Shown here piece after piece: positions 1 through 10,806 of a stretch of 64,000 nucleotides of DNA. Numbering within the stretch: the stretch's first letter is position 1; every line of letters begins with the position of its first letter. This stretch comes from Krasilnikovozyma curviuscula (lineage: Eukaryota; Basidiomycota; Tremellomycetes; Cystofilobasidiales; Mrakiaceae): NCBI GenBank assembly GCA_014825775.1, contig MVAQ01000009.1, positions 62,001-126,000 on the forward strand, read 5' to 3'. The notes beneath the pieces were generated by a model. It searched no databases and was not told the DNA's origin. It saw only the letters and a program-made list of their open reading frames with translations. Position numbers and translations under genes: made by a program.

Positions 1-876
1 TTCCTCCTTCAGCGCAAGTTCTCTAGCTTCCCCAAGCAGCGCAGGAAACAAATCTCTGTCTCTGGAAAGGGTCGTGAGAGTAAGAGTTTCCCAAGGTGTT
101 CCTGAATGAAGATCCATTTGTTTGGTGGACCGTTCTCGTTTCACCTGAAAACAACAAACGAAATATTGGTGAGCTGCTTGAGACGATCTCAGAAACAGAA
201 TTGAGCTGACCTGCATCCAAGCGCCGTGGTATCTGAAGTAATGTGTTCCAGGACCTGGAACCAAGCTGAACATTGCTTCACTGCTACCATTTTCATGCTT
301 CTTGTAAGTCGTCTCTACACTGAGTTCATGACTTCTCGAGCCTAGTCTACCGAGGACACTAACATCCGGACTCTCTTGAGCTCTTTTTGAGTTGACTGCC
401 ATCCATTCCAGAAACCATGGGTAAGATCTATCCTTCGATGAGATTTCTAGAGAGACCAGCATTCGACGCTGAGCTGCACCAGCAGAGACTGTCGCTAGTT
501 TTCGACCAACAGCTAAAACAGCCGTTATTCCCTGTGAGACAAGATTTCAGACAACACTTCTTGGTATATATACTTCAAAAGAGCTCTTACCATCAAACCA
601 GCACCAGCCGAGAAATAAGGGCTGTTTTTAAGCAAAAGCTCAGTTTGAACTTCGTTTCAAAATCGTAGGACGCCTTACTCACTTGTCTGACATAATATTC
701 TGCAGAAACGAGGGCGGTTGTATACCAGAAGCAATCGTGCCTGAACCAGACGTTATTCCGGTCCCATCAACCGTTACTGTGGACGATTCTGCTGCTGGCA
801 CAAGACGATTCGCTGAGGAGCTGGAAGAGGCATTGGATGAAGGCGAAAGGGCTCCATTGTTTGGTATACTGAACAT
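1..876 (-). CDS. BCS1: Mitochondrial AAA chaperone BCS1, 5' part (runs off window start)
   Basis: BCS1 is the inner-membrane AAA ATPase that translocates and inserts the Rieske iron-sulfur protein into respiratory complex III. Only the N-terminal, BCS1-specific half is present. Spliced exons are about 876-683, 621-591, 531-211 and 144-1, with clean GT/AG junctions and matching phases. The joined protein has the NPYFSAGAGLM region before the single membrane segment (GITAVLAVGRK), then the family import/BCS1_N signatures RSYPWFLEWM, HELSVETTY, GPGTHYFRYHGAWM and TPWETLTLTTLSRD. The AAA ATPase domain must lie beyond base 1. The first in-frame ATG is at 876; the frame stays open to 909 but with no earlier ATG, so a further 5' exon cannot be excluded. 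Family assignment is firm. Confidence 0.92.
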
Positions 877-1198
877 TGAATATGGGTTCCAGAATGCCCC
901 AAATTCCACGTGAGCTTAAAGGGATGAATTTGACTTATTGTTAGTTTATGGATGTTTTCGTTTTGCTTTACGCTGGATTTTTTAGAGCGCCACGAAGCTC
1001 TCTTGCACAGGAACAAGAAGAAGTTGAGTGGTCAAGAAGTGTATGGATACAAAAATGACAGCCGTACATCTAGATATGAGCTGGAATGCAAGTGCTACTT
1101 CTTTGGCAAGGCACGAAGAGAAAAATTGTCAGTGTAGATTCCCAGACAAGAAATGGACAAATTGCTCACCATAGGTATACAACAGTTGAGCTTCACAA

Positions 1199-1993
1199 TT
1201 AATAATTTGGAACAAACTGAAGTCCACCGTTGAGATTCTTCCACTCTCCGTTCAGTCCGTCATTGCGTTTCACTTTTTCTCCGCCTCTAAATTTCATGAT
1301 TTCTTCGATAGTCTTTCCTTCAACTTTGGAGGTTTCTGGGAACCATGAGAGATGGTCTGCTATCAGATGTCTGGAACGGGACAAGGTGTAAGGAAAGACC
1401 TGGCAAATTATATAAACGGGGAAGCCGACGTACCGATTCAGGCACTCTGGACACTGCACGAGAACAATACCCTTCTCGTATGCCTGCTTCGAGAAAGTAT
1501 GCGAAGATCGATGCAAGCAAGGGGATGTAGAGGGTTCAGCCTCCGAGTCGAGGGACGTATCTACTGTTTCAGGTATCGGGATTGGGGCAGTACAAGTGAA
1601 GGTGATAGCACTGTAGAAGCCATTGAAAGCACAAGGTCAGCACCAGTGAAAACAAAACAAAGCAAGCAATACTTACAGCATTGGTTCGATCTTCTTCCTC
1701 TCCGTAGTATCTATCGAGTCTCTATTCCCTTCGTTCGGCTCGCCCATTACTAATCCAGTTTCTGTCGAGTCTTCATTCTTGAGTGAACGAACGGAGCTGG
1801 AGAATCCATGCTGCCATAGAAGCTGTTTTTTCTTCAAAAAAAGGTTGTCCACTGGTCGAGCGTATATTTGTCGAAGGGGTATTGAAGCAGAAGTTGATGT
1901 GGCTCTGGTAAATGTTCGAGATAAACATCCAACCGCAGATTTTGATGGCACAGATCCCAGCAAAGCTAGGCTCGAGCTTGGAGGTTTAACCAT
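1199..1993 (-). CDS. ZIM17: Zim17/DNL-type zinc-finger protein (mitochondrial Hsp70 escort)
   Basis: Zim17 keeps mitochondrial Hsp70 (Ssc1) soluble in the matrix. Three exons are seen: 1993-1677, 1610-1434 and 1370-1199. The N-terminus from the ATG at 1993 is long, basic and Ser/Thr-rich, as expected of a mitochondrial presequence. The DNL core follows: ITFTC, then [23 protein letters not shown], the last part being the second CxxC, then [11 protein letters not shown] split by an intron inside the Arg codon. Oddity: the first CxxC knuckle is opened up, with 24 codons (1520-1591) between its two cysteines. No in-frame intron fits there. The short C-terminal tail ends at 1199. It lies between BCS1 and a hydrolase, all on the minus strand. 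Confidence 0.88.
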
Positions 1994-2124
1994 AATGGGT
2001 TTTAGAGAGGGTTTTAGCGTTGGGCGATAATGGTTATAAGATTTGCTAATTTGTTTGTTCTCGTCGCTTCCCACCAAAGAAACCAAAAGAAACCTTCAAA
2101 TTGTAAAAAATCTTCTACATCGTC

Positions 2125-4027
2125 CTACTTCGTCTTCTTGTCTAAAAATATCCTTTTTCTATTTACCCACTCAAAGGGACCCTCATCTTCAGCCAAAATC
2201 GTATAACCTGGTGCGCTGACAGTGGCATCAGCAGGCAAGGGCGTTTTGATGATAGGGACGTCTACCAGCTCTTCTACTGCGGCTCTCATAAATTTGGAAA
2301 CTGGGGTTGACACCCACCTAACAGGCGAGGACCAGAAGGGAATACCACCTTGGAACCAACCTACAACGAAGAACTCAACCGGCTTCAGAAAATACAGGAT
2401 TGCTAACAAAAACACAAGATCGACTGACCAAGATGACCTCCTCCTCCAGTAACAGCAAGAATAGCATGCGTTGAATCTTCAAACAGCTTTGTTGGCAAAC
2501 TGTGCCCATCAACCACTGGGTCGTCCAGCGCCGAGATGCAAAGCGTGGGGATTTTAATTCCTGGCAATCGATTTATAGGAGACGCCCACTGGTAGTAGTC
2601 AGTCGCATCTTTGAATGGGAACGGAGGTCGTGGTCCTCCTAGATGCGAGACCATTATGTCATCACAATCCCTGCCGAGGACAAAATCAAATCACAGTCAG
2701 GTTTCAAACTTGCAGTGAGTAAAAGATGAATGAAAGTTGGTGAGACATACCTGAGAATGGGACGCCGCATCTCAGACAATTTAACGAGATGATCCGGTGA
2801 AATGACAGCTTCCGCTGCTGGCCCCTCAAATACTTCTGGGTGAAGTCCGAGGTTGCGGTTGAAGAGGTTGACCAAGTTGGCACCTAACGTCTTCGAGTAG
2901 ATTAAGCGAGAGAACCATGTCTTATCCAGAGTTATACTCATAGTGGGTACTTGAAAGACTAAATCAGTTGAGACCCCACAGACATACTCTTAGCGTAAAA
3001 TTACTCACTGTCCCACGGAGCAGCTGCAATTACAGCCGCCTTCAGAACACACCCGGTTCCCTCTTCACCCACATATCTCGACAAGAACGCAGCCCCCAAA
3101 CTGAACCCAACGGCAACAAGCGGCGCATCTGGGTACTTGGAATGGATGTGTTCAACGGCAGTCCTGACGTCGCACGTTGTACCAGCGCTGTAAAATTGGC
3201 AGCTTGTGACAGGAGTATCAGCACATCCTCTAGACTAGTGAGGGATTGGAGGATGAGGAGGTGCTTTTTTTCCAAAGGTTACAGAATTCATTGACATACG
3301 TTTATCACCACACCTCTGAATCCCCCTTCACCGTCATGAACTAGTCTCCCAAACTAAGGCATTGGTAACTGTCAGGTTATTTCTATGTAGATTGGACACA
3401 ACCAACTTACTATATCTCTCACGTATGATTCATACGATCCTCCCGTGAGTCCATGGCATATAATGATGATAGGCCGCTTTTGATCAGGCGATTCGGTATA
3501 AGTGAAGTCAAGACTGATGGTCCCTCCATCAGGGATTCGAATGAGAGTCCGGGAATCTGCCGATGAACCACAGACCGGAAGCGTAAATATCATTTCACAA
3601 CGAGGTTAATAGAAATCCAAAGCAAAACCAAACTGAACGCACAGGTAACAGGGTCGACCTTATCGAAGTTTCCTAGACTAGCATAGAACGTCTGTAGATG
3701 TCCATTAAACAACCACCAGGTCTGATGGAACCGTTCTTCGTTGTCTTCAGAAGCCAGCTCCGGAACAGTGTCGATGACCCACTGGCGAACTGTTGTCGTC
3801 TCTACCACGCTTTTACCCTTCTTTTTTATTCTGATAGTTGCTGTTGATGGTGAAGGATGGATACGCTCCGCTTTGGGCGAGATTTGGAGTGGATTCAAGT
3901 ACAATAGAGCATTTTTCACCGCTCTGAAGGATAAATGGTCGGTAAACATCGAAGGGGTTAGCGGCCAACTCGCTTTGCCGGCAGTTAGTTGGGAGTATGC
4001 GCATTTATCATCTTTCGATTCTTTCAT
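2125..4027 (-). CDS. Alpha/beta hydrolase of the Eht1/Eeb1 (medium-chain acyl ester synthase/esterase) family
   Basis: Seven exons join into one alpha/beta hydrolase. After the N-terminal family signature HQTWWLFNGHLQTFYASLG come RIPDGGTISLDF, the oxyanion region CHGLTGGSYESYVRDI, the nucleophile elbow VAVGFSLGAAFLS (Ser codon near 3090), the acid CISALDDPVVDG and the catalytic His in GGGHLGWFQGG, which spans the last intron. This triad and order match the yeast Eht1/Eeb1/YMR210W group, which makes or hydrolyses medium-chain acyl esters; substrate is not visible here. The ATG at 4027 opens the exon. A 5' splice site near 4100 plus a branch-like CTAACT near 3985 allow a leader intron, with translation starting instead at the in-frame ATG at 3949. 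One intron (acceptor 2950-2951) ends in AAG. Confidence 0.87.
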
Positions 4028-5487
4028 AGTAAATGTTCAAAGGTAAAGGGAAACGAATGATGTATAATGAAAGCTTGTATCAACGGACGGGAAACTTACT
4101 TGTCTTGACGCACTGATTATTACCCTCCAACAAATCCGACTCGACTGCAGATTCAGAACCTACTATGACAGAAAAGCTGAAGCGATTTCGTCAGTAAGAT
4201 GTTGGTGTTGAAGCGAATAATCAAAGCGGCAGAACAGTAAAAAGTGAAAAAAAAATCAGAGCCGTCGTTATAATCTTCTCCCAATCCCACCGCAAAGACC
4301 TCCTCCCAACCAAAGTAGTTCCTAGCAATACGCAGAAACAGTTATGGTGGAATTACCTACCACAGAATGTCCCATTAGCAATGAAGCGTCAGGTAGTCCT
4401 GTGGATGTGAGAGTAAGTCAGAGAAGCAAAAGAGAGGGATGTGTTTATTTTGAACTCAGAGAATGGATTGACTGAGTTTGCATCATTATGTTGTCAAAAC
4501 TGAGATGCGATTGGAGCAGGTTAGGCTGAAGCTAACACTTACTTTTCAGGCAGGGCTACACCAAAAAACCGATCCGAGTCTGGACGTCGCCAACTGCAAT
4601 GAAACCTACAGTCAAGGCACACAAAAGTGAGGAGACGTTAGTGAGACGGTTCCGCACTTGTCATGCTCTGCCAGGCAGGAAGGTGAAGGAAGAAAATGAG
4701 CGTCGACAACAACCGGTCCAACTTGGATTGTATCAGAATATGTTTTTTGGTATAATGGGTAGCACTCATGTTTGCTCAGAAGCAGAACTGAAAGAAAGTA
4801 CTTCTCATCACTTCAATTTCGGTTGGACCGAGGTAATGGTTGTGACGCTCGTTGTTAAGAAAAGTCAGAAACGTAACGTACCCGAAGAAGGTACGGGCTA
4901 AGCTGGATGGGGAGCTGGTTTAAGTACTACAACAAGTGGCTAGTAAGATGCTAATAATGCAGAACAAGAGGAAAAAGCAAAGTCAGTAAAAATTTGTTTG
5001 ACCAACTTTAATACGACCAGGAAACCAGTAGCAACGAAAACGATGGAAAGGAAGAATGGAAGGATCCTTCAATTGGTAGTGCATGTAAATCTAGCTCAGG
5101 TATTCGCCATGATAAACGTATTGAAGTTATTTTCATGAGGAAAGGTGAAGGTGGAATTGTACGTAATAAGGGAAACACTACAGAATAAAAGGACTTACCT
5201 GGGGAGTTAGGTTCAGTACGTTGGAGATATTTGTCAGTACACAGATTGAGTGAGCAGAAAGGCCTGCTGAATAATATGGATGGTGTTGGCATTCACCCTG
5301 GAAGAAATTTCTCTTTTTTAATAGCTCGCGACTATGATAACAAAACTATAAGAGAACGGTTGTTTACATTTTGCGAGACATAATTTTGCCGTTCATCTTA
5401 CTCTGTTTCTGCCTGTTTAACATATACTATACCCATCGTGAATTCTCTAACAAGATATTAAAAAAAAAACGAACGTGTGAACACTAG
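4028..5487. other. 1.4 kb stretch without a recognised gene
   Basis: No frame gives a protein I recognise. The minus strand carries several good splice signals: donors near 5199, 4880 and 4550, acceptors ending in TTGTTGTAG and TTTCTTTCAG, and CTAAC/CTTAAC branch-like sites. Joining them gives only short, unfamiliar peptides, one with a hydrophobic run (ILPFFLSIVFVATGF). It may be a spliced non-coding RNA, a long spliced leader of the hydrolase gene, or a fast-evolving small gene. I see no tRNA or snRNA signature. Confidence 0.4.
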
Positions 5488-7492
5488 CTAACCCCAGTAC
5501 CTATCCGCTGGTGGCTTTTCTCCAGCTCCTGATGTCGACGAAGTGCGAGAATGACTGGCCGTAGCCTCCCGTTCCTTGGAAGCTTTCGTTTCAATCTTGA
5601 CAAACTCTTCAATGGTGGCATCAGGATCGCCATCCTTCCTCACCTTGACGAACGCTTCTCCCATGTATTCAAGTGCAATGGCTCTGAGCCTGATCTTCTC
5701 CTTAGATACAGTTGAATCCATCAGGAGACGGTCAACCACTTCTCTGATGATGCTCTCGACTTCGAGCTTTGCACCCTTCCACAGTGTCCTCAATCCCTGC
5801 TCAGCTGCCTTCTCTTCCAGGGCTCTCATCTCCTCAGGCGAAAGTCCGAGCTTCTCGGCAGCTTGAAGTTTCTCAAACACACCTTAAACGGAAGCCACCA
5901 CAAAATTTGAGTTAAAGGCGCTCAATAGGGTAATCGTGATGTCTCACCTTTGAGTTCCAACGCTGACCTGACTGTTGATACGGTGTCCGAGAATACCATG
6001 TAGTTGGATTTCGCACCGTGGATCCAGCCCAGCACACCAAACGGAGAACTGGCAGCAGCCAGGTATTGCTTGGCTTTGGAAGAGTACGTGGCTCCCACTG
6101 CCTGAAGCAGCTCAACACCATATGATTCGTTGGCGAGATCAAGGGCTTCCAGAGCACAGATTGCCTTTGTGAAGGAAAGAGAAGAACAATGCCTTCAGTA
6201 CATGAGAAATAAGAAGTATCAAAAGCAAGCTTCCTTGTTTACCTTGAACGACTCTGAGACCTCTCGTTCTCTCTCTGGCGTAGTCGCACTCTCCGTGAAT
6301 ATTGAGATCTTTCTGTCGAGCTTCTCAACAAGTCCTTTCACACGATCCTCTCTATCTTTAGCTTTCTATGGAGACCGTCGAAAAAGAAAAGATCAGCACT
6401 TAAAATCTCCTTGGATTGCACCACAGTCGAAAGGGAAAACAACATACAGCTTCTCGCTTCGCCTGAGCAATCGCATCCTTCTTTGCCTTTTCTTCAGGAG
6501 TCAGAGCTGGTTTGATAGGCTTGCCATCCTTATCCAGAACAGGTTCCACTTGCGGCTCGTCCTCTGTGTCGAGAGCATCCTTCATTTCACGACCGATGGA
6601 GATGTGCTGAAATTGAGGGGTAACATCTGTCAGAAATTGGAACGAGAGAAAAAAATGGATATGTTCTTACTCCGATGATGTCTTGAAAACGTTCTCCACC
6701 AAAGAGCTGGAAAGACACGGTCCCAAATCGGTTAAGGTTGCGCTGCCGGAACGATGAAGTATCAAAGGACTCACCGAACCAAACATTGCTTCTGGATCTT
6801 GGAACTGCTGATTCTCGTTGACTTTGGTACCAACTTCATTGTATCTCTTTCGTAGCTCTGGATCACTCAGTACCTGTCCACAATACAATCCGATCCCATA
6901 AGCATCAAGAAACGACATGTCAAAAGATGCTGACAAGATGAAACGTACCTGGTATGCAACTGAAATCTCCTTGAATATTTCCTCAGCGTCTGGTTCACTG
7001 CTCTTGTCTGGGTGGTGTTTGATCGCCAGTCGCCTATACGCCTTCTTGATCCTAAAGAATCACAAATGTTAGGGTTCAGAAGGCAGGTCTTATATCCTAT
7101 TTGAACTCTTTACGTACTCCTCAGGTGTTGCCTGAGTGCTGACCCCCTAACAAAAGCCAAATGCTTGTGTCGTTAGCAAATTACATCAAAACTCCAAACA
7201 TTAGAGGATCGTGACGTACCAACACCTCATAATACCTTGTATCTGCTGGATTCGCATTCGACCCCTTCTTCCCTCCCCAACCAGATGAACTACTGCTGCC
7301 CGTTCCGCTAGTTTTCGGTGCTTCTTGTTTCTGGCGGGGTGGGTCGAATATTCTCGAGCAGGACTTGACGCTACACCGCAGCCTATAGGTTCCTGCTGTA
7401 CTAGGTATCTGATATTCCAGTACTGTTTTGCAGTGAGGGCAAGGGGTAGATTGGAAATGAGCCTGAATTCTTGTTTCAACAATCACGCTCAT
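5488..7492 (-). CDS. DnaJ (Hsp40) protein with DnaJ-X domain, Caj1/Djp1 type, with N-terminal zinc-ribbon-like motif
   Basis: At least nine exons (first ones 7492-7220, 7146-7118, 7051-6949, 6873-6775) give one Hsp70 co-chaperone. The J domain begins [12 protein letters not shown] and has the HPD loop in [10 protein letters not shown]. After [20 protein letters not shown] comes a charged linker and the long DnaJ-X region, which contains [29 protein letters not shown] and a helical tail ending PPADRYWG. Caj1/Djp1 relatives act in peroxisomal and mitochondrial protein sorting and heat stress; which role applies here is not visible. Unusual: before the J domain lie about 100 residues with CPHC (residues 18-21) and CSVKSC (40-45), a four-cysteine zinc-ribbon-like pattern, followed by a Ser/Gly linker. 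The canonical relatives start directly with the J domain. The ATG at 7492 begins this exon. Confidence 0.9.
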
Positions 7493-7945
7493 TTCTGCGT
7501 TGATAAACAGAAGACAACATCAGAACACCAGCACAACAAGAGTTCAAGCACATCAGGACGACAGTGGACGCATCCAGATACCCAGATAGGAGACTTACCT
7601 GGCCTTTCAGCAACAAATGATGTTATCCAAAATGGAGTGAAATGTAAAATGGAGTTGCGAGTAAACTTCTTGCAGCGCCCCCGACAGCATCTTAGGATTT
7701 TGACTTCTCTCTGTACACCGTAGTTCTTGCTGTGTTTTCGAAACCACTGTAAGCCTTTTTGTTTTTTGCTTATCATCTCTGCCAAGGTCAAAATGATGAC
7801 TTGCTGACGCTGCTTTCTCAAGCTTCAGCAATCCAACCCAAAGCCCTATCAGGATTCGCCTAGTTTGGCTTTTCGGTAGTTGCTAACAACTAGCCAGGGC
7901 TAGATTAGGGTACTTAATAAATTGACAGGAGAGGTGGAAGCAGCG
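7493..7945. promoter_or_regulatory. Divergent intergenic region
   Basis: Shared upstream region of the DnaJ gene (-) and the membrane-protein gene (+). Open frames in it lack splice structure and recognisable domains. No clear TATA element was seen. Confidence 0.4.
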
Positions 7946-9088
7946 ATGCCGTCGACTTTGTCTGAATACTTCCCGCTGGTGGTCTTTGTCGTGACATTGC
8001 TGGCCTCTCCAGTATCTCGACTGTTCAAGTACTTCACCTCACCAAAACAACTCAGAAGAAATCTACCAGAGCCACCTCAAACGATATCGACAACTTGCAA
8101 TCTTGTCGCCATTCTGCTCTCGACAGCCTATCGAGCATCCAAACTCTTATTTCCCACCAGGAACATCTTTTCACCAACTGGAGGACGGCTCATCCCAATC
8201 CTTACACCAGTCTCAGCCATCGCTCAGCTTCTCAACGACCCACGTCAGACGACTTGGTCGATACCCAACAAACTCAGTCAGCAACATCTGCTGAACCGGC
8301 TTCAGTCATTTGACACACGCGCCCACCTCATCCGATTTGGCCAAGACGCGGTTGAAGAATGTACCTGGTGCACCCAGAAAATCGATTATGCCAGTTACAC
8401 CCTATTGGGGTCCGCAATCAGCTTGCTGCTTGCGCTGTCTATCGCTGGGGCTTTGACATCAACTCATATCTGGGATGGAAGGAAGCAGTACTGTAGGACA
8501 TGGATGGTGTTACTTCTTATTGGTGGTTTCATCGTTGAGAACTGGGTTAGGTATTCGTACCCAATCGATCTCAATTCCGGCATTGTTCACGTTTACCTCG
8601 CTAAACGCCTCGAACAAATCCACCACTTCACTCTCCTCTGGCTCCCGATCATCATCTACTACCTCCCGCTTTCTCGATTATCACCGACAGACTCAGCACT
8701 CCAAGCTTTACCCAAGTTCACTGGTAGCCTCGAACATCTCTTGGGCACCCTGAAGTTGATAGAGCTGTCCCACGTTGGTAGTATTAGGAACACAAAATTG
8801 AGAGAGAAACTGAACGAGTTTGGGGATAGGATTGAGAAAGAAGGCAGCTATGCGAGGAAGGATCAGAACGTGATTGAAGCTGGGGAGAGCGTGGGTCTGA
8901 CTGGCGAAGCCGGAGTGAGCCTCAATCATCAAAACCTTTGTAAATGTTCTCCATCTTCTGTGTCCTAACCGCTTTATTTTGGTCAGGTTGCTAATGGTCT
9001 GCGGCAAAACTCCAGAGGCTTTGTAGAACAAGCGTGGCGACAGACTCTCAGCACGTTGGTTCAGCCTTCAGCAGCACGGCGGACATAG
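7946..9088 (+). CDS. Conserved-looking fungal multipass membrane protein of unknown function
   Basis: I do not recognise this family. Exon 1 runs from the ATG at 7946 to 8914. An intron with a CCTAAC branch and TGGTCAG acceptor leads to exon 2 (8987-9088), which extends the frame from GEAG through VANGLRQNSRGFVEQAWRQT to a stop; reading through the intron would give a weaker tail. The protein (about 355 residues) has an N-terminal hydrophobic helix (PLVVFVVTLLASPVSR), a conserved-looking Cys motif DAVEECTWC, and hydrophobic segments near residues 155-175 (YTLLGSAISLLLALSIAG), 185-205 and 235-255. The C-terminal third is soluble and charged. It is probably an ER or organelle membrane protein; function is not assigned. 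Splice structure and a long open frame make the gene itself likely. Confidence 0.72.
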
Positions 9089-9423
9089 AGAGTTGGCCAT
9101 GCTATGTGCTTGTTTACAAGCGGAGATCTTGCTTGGGATGACGATGTTGGTGAGAGATGAAGTCGAAGGCGGTGGTGAAGTCAGTGAGGTAGATGCTTAG
9201 AGCGATGAGAGGAATTCTAACTTAAACACCAAATCCTACATCTTACACGATGTTGTACCTACTCAAAGTTGACTGCTCTCCAAAGATATTTACCTGTTGT
9301 CAGTGGCGAAAGAAAGGGAAAGTGCGACATGCCAGGCACGATTACACGAGTGTTAACCCCCCTCCCCCCTTCCACTTCGCCGGCCAAATCATCCTCAAAC
9401 ACCTTTGAACTCTATATTACAAT
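9089..9423. other. Intergenic, no gene seen
   Basis: Terminator of the membrane-protein gene and promoter of DPB4. A short C-rich run lies near 9358-9370. No coding or RNA gene is visible. Confidence 0.4.
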
Positions 9424-10418
9424 ATGCCCCGAGGAGTACCGAATTCAGCTCCGCCCAAGTCAGCAACAGCAGTGGCCTCGATCAGCGCGAAGGAGCAGGA
9501 GGACTCTCTGTTTAATGGCATTGGTGAGTCTGGCTGCTTTTATAGAAAAGAAGACCTGTCTCACATTTTTGGTGTACATGCTAATGCTGATTTGTTTTCT
9601 GCGGGTTCTTTCTATCGTCAGAGGGCTATGAACTGCAGAGGGCGGTCATCCAGCGCGTCGCCAAATCTGGTGTAAGAAACGGCCCTATCTGAGCTAGTTA
9701 TGAAAGTAACCTGTCTTCGTTATGATGGCAGCTGATCTGCTTGTTTTTTTTTGTTTGTCTCAATGCAGGTTCCCCCTCAAGTGAAGCTTTCCAAAGATGT
9801 CTTCACCGCCCTCAACAAATGTTCGACAGTCTTCATATCATACCTAGGTAAGACATGGATACCTATCAAGGGAACCCGCTACTACTCTATGCCTTGGCCT
9901 AACAGATATCCTTTTTTGTGACAAAGCTGCAACCGCCCACGAGGCTTCAGTAGGACGAGGTGTCAAAACGATTTCGCCCAACGATGTGATTTCAGCAATT
10001 ACAATGGCTGACTTCTTTCCTCCTGAGTTACTGCCACACCTCGAATCAGAACTCACTGCTTTCCGAAAACTTGCAGAAGAGAGGAAAGCTGGAAAGGCTG
10101 AAGGTGAAGCTTCGTCTGTGGCGCTTGGTTCCAACGGAAAGCGAAAAGAAAAAGCAGCATCAGGTGGTGATGCTATGGAAGTTGATGAGGATGAAGATGA
10201 CGAAGACGTTGAAGATGAAGCTGATGTTGAAGACGAGGATGTGGACGAGGAGGAAGATGTTCCTGAGCCACCTGCCAACGGCCACAACGGAAACGAAGAT
10301 GTAGCGCAGGACAAAGGTGATTCTTGATTCATGCTGCATCTCTCGACTGTCACTTGAAGCATTCACCTGATTTGTCTTGAATTCATATTCCAGGAACGAC
10401 AGATGCGCCGCTCAGCTA
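9424..10418 (+). CDS. DPB4: Histone-fold protein, DNA polymerase epsilon subunit Dpb4/POLE3 type
   Basis: Five exons (9424-9523, 9622-9671, 9769-9847, 9906-10316, 10394-10418) encode an H2B-like histone fold. It reads LQRAVIQRVAKSGVPPQVKLSKDVFTALNKCSTVFISYL, then DILFCDKAATAHEASVGRGVKTISPNDVISAITMADF, the alpha1-alpha2-alphaC layout of Dpb4/POLE3/CHRAC17. Dpb4 pairs with Dpb3 in the polymerase epsilon holoenzyme and also works in ISW2/CHRAC-type remodelling, helping parental histone transfer at forks. A long C-terminal acidic tail (EVDEDEDDEDVEDEADVEDE and onward) is typical of the family. Exon 1 codes for about 33 flexible residues from the ATG at 9424. The gene is convergent with FAB1. Confidence 0.9.
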
Positions 10419-10806
10419 ACCTGCATATATCGCGTCGGCTGGTGTTTATAATCATACAATTTCTGTGTTGAACCTTGACTCTTAACAGGGGAAAAAATAA
10501 GTGCTTGCAATCGCTGCCTCCTGCCTTGTGCTATTGTGGAGAATCATAAAGAGAGAATTGGAATCCAAAATGAATGTGTGTTGAGATTTCGAGTACAGTA
10601 AGATAGGGAGTACCAACAAATGTGTGCAGATAAGGAGAGGAAGCTGTATCGTACGCGGGGATGTAATGCAAAGGGGTCGTTATGGATGCAAAAATGAGCC
10701 TTGTGTTAAACATGAGTCGGTTGATGCGAGTTTCATGCTATGCAAAAATTGTAGAGCTAAACCAAGGAAGAAAAACAATAGAGCTGTAAGGTCTAGAATT
10801 GAGTGC
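10419..10806. terminator. Convergent 3' intergenic region DPB4/FAB1
   Basis: The space between two convergent genes must contain both poly(A) regions. It holds AT-rich stretches such as GGGGAAAAAATAAG near 10489 but no recognisable gene. Confidence 0.4.

Noticed and set aside
1520..1591. An unannotated intron inside ZIM17 that would restore C-x2-C
   Set aside because: Available GT...AG pairs are about 33 or 53 bases long, lack a branch point, and the 53-base option introduces a stop.
10071..10304. Lys/Met/Leu-rich plus-strand frame inside DPB4
   Set aside because: Shifted reading of the acidic repeat (GATGAAGA read one base off); a shadow of the real frame.
9844..10362. 172-codon minus-strand open frame opposite DPB4
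   Set aside because: It is Ser-rich because it is the complement of the acidic GAT/GAA/GAC tail of DPB4; no domain or splice logic.
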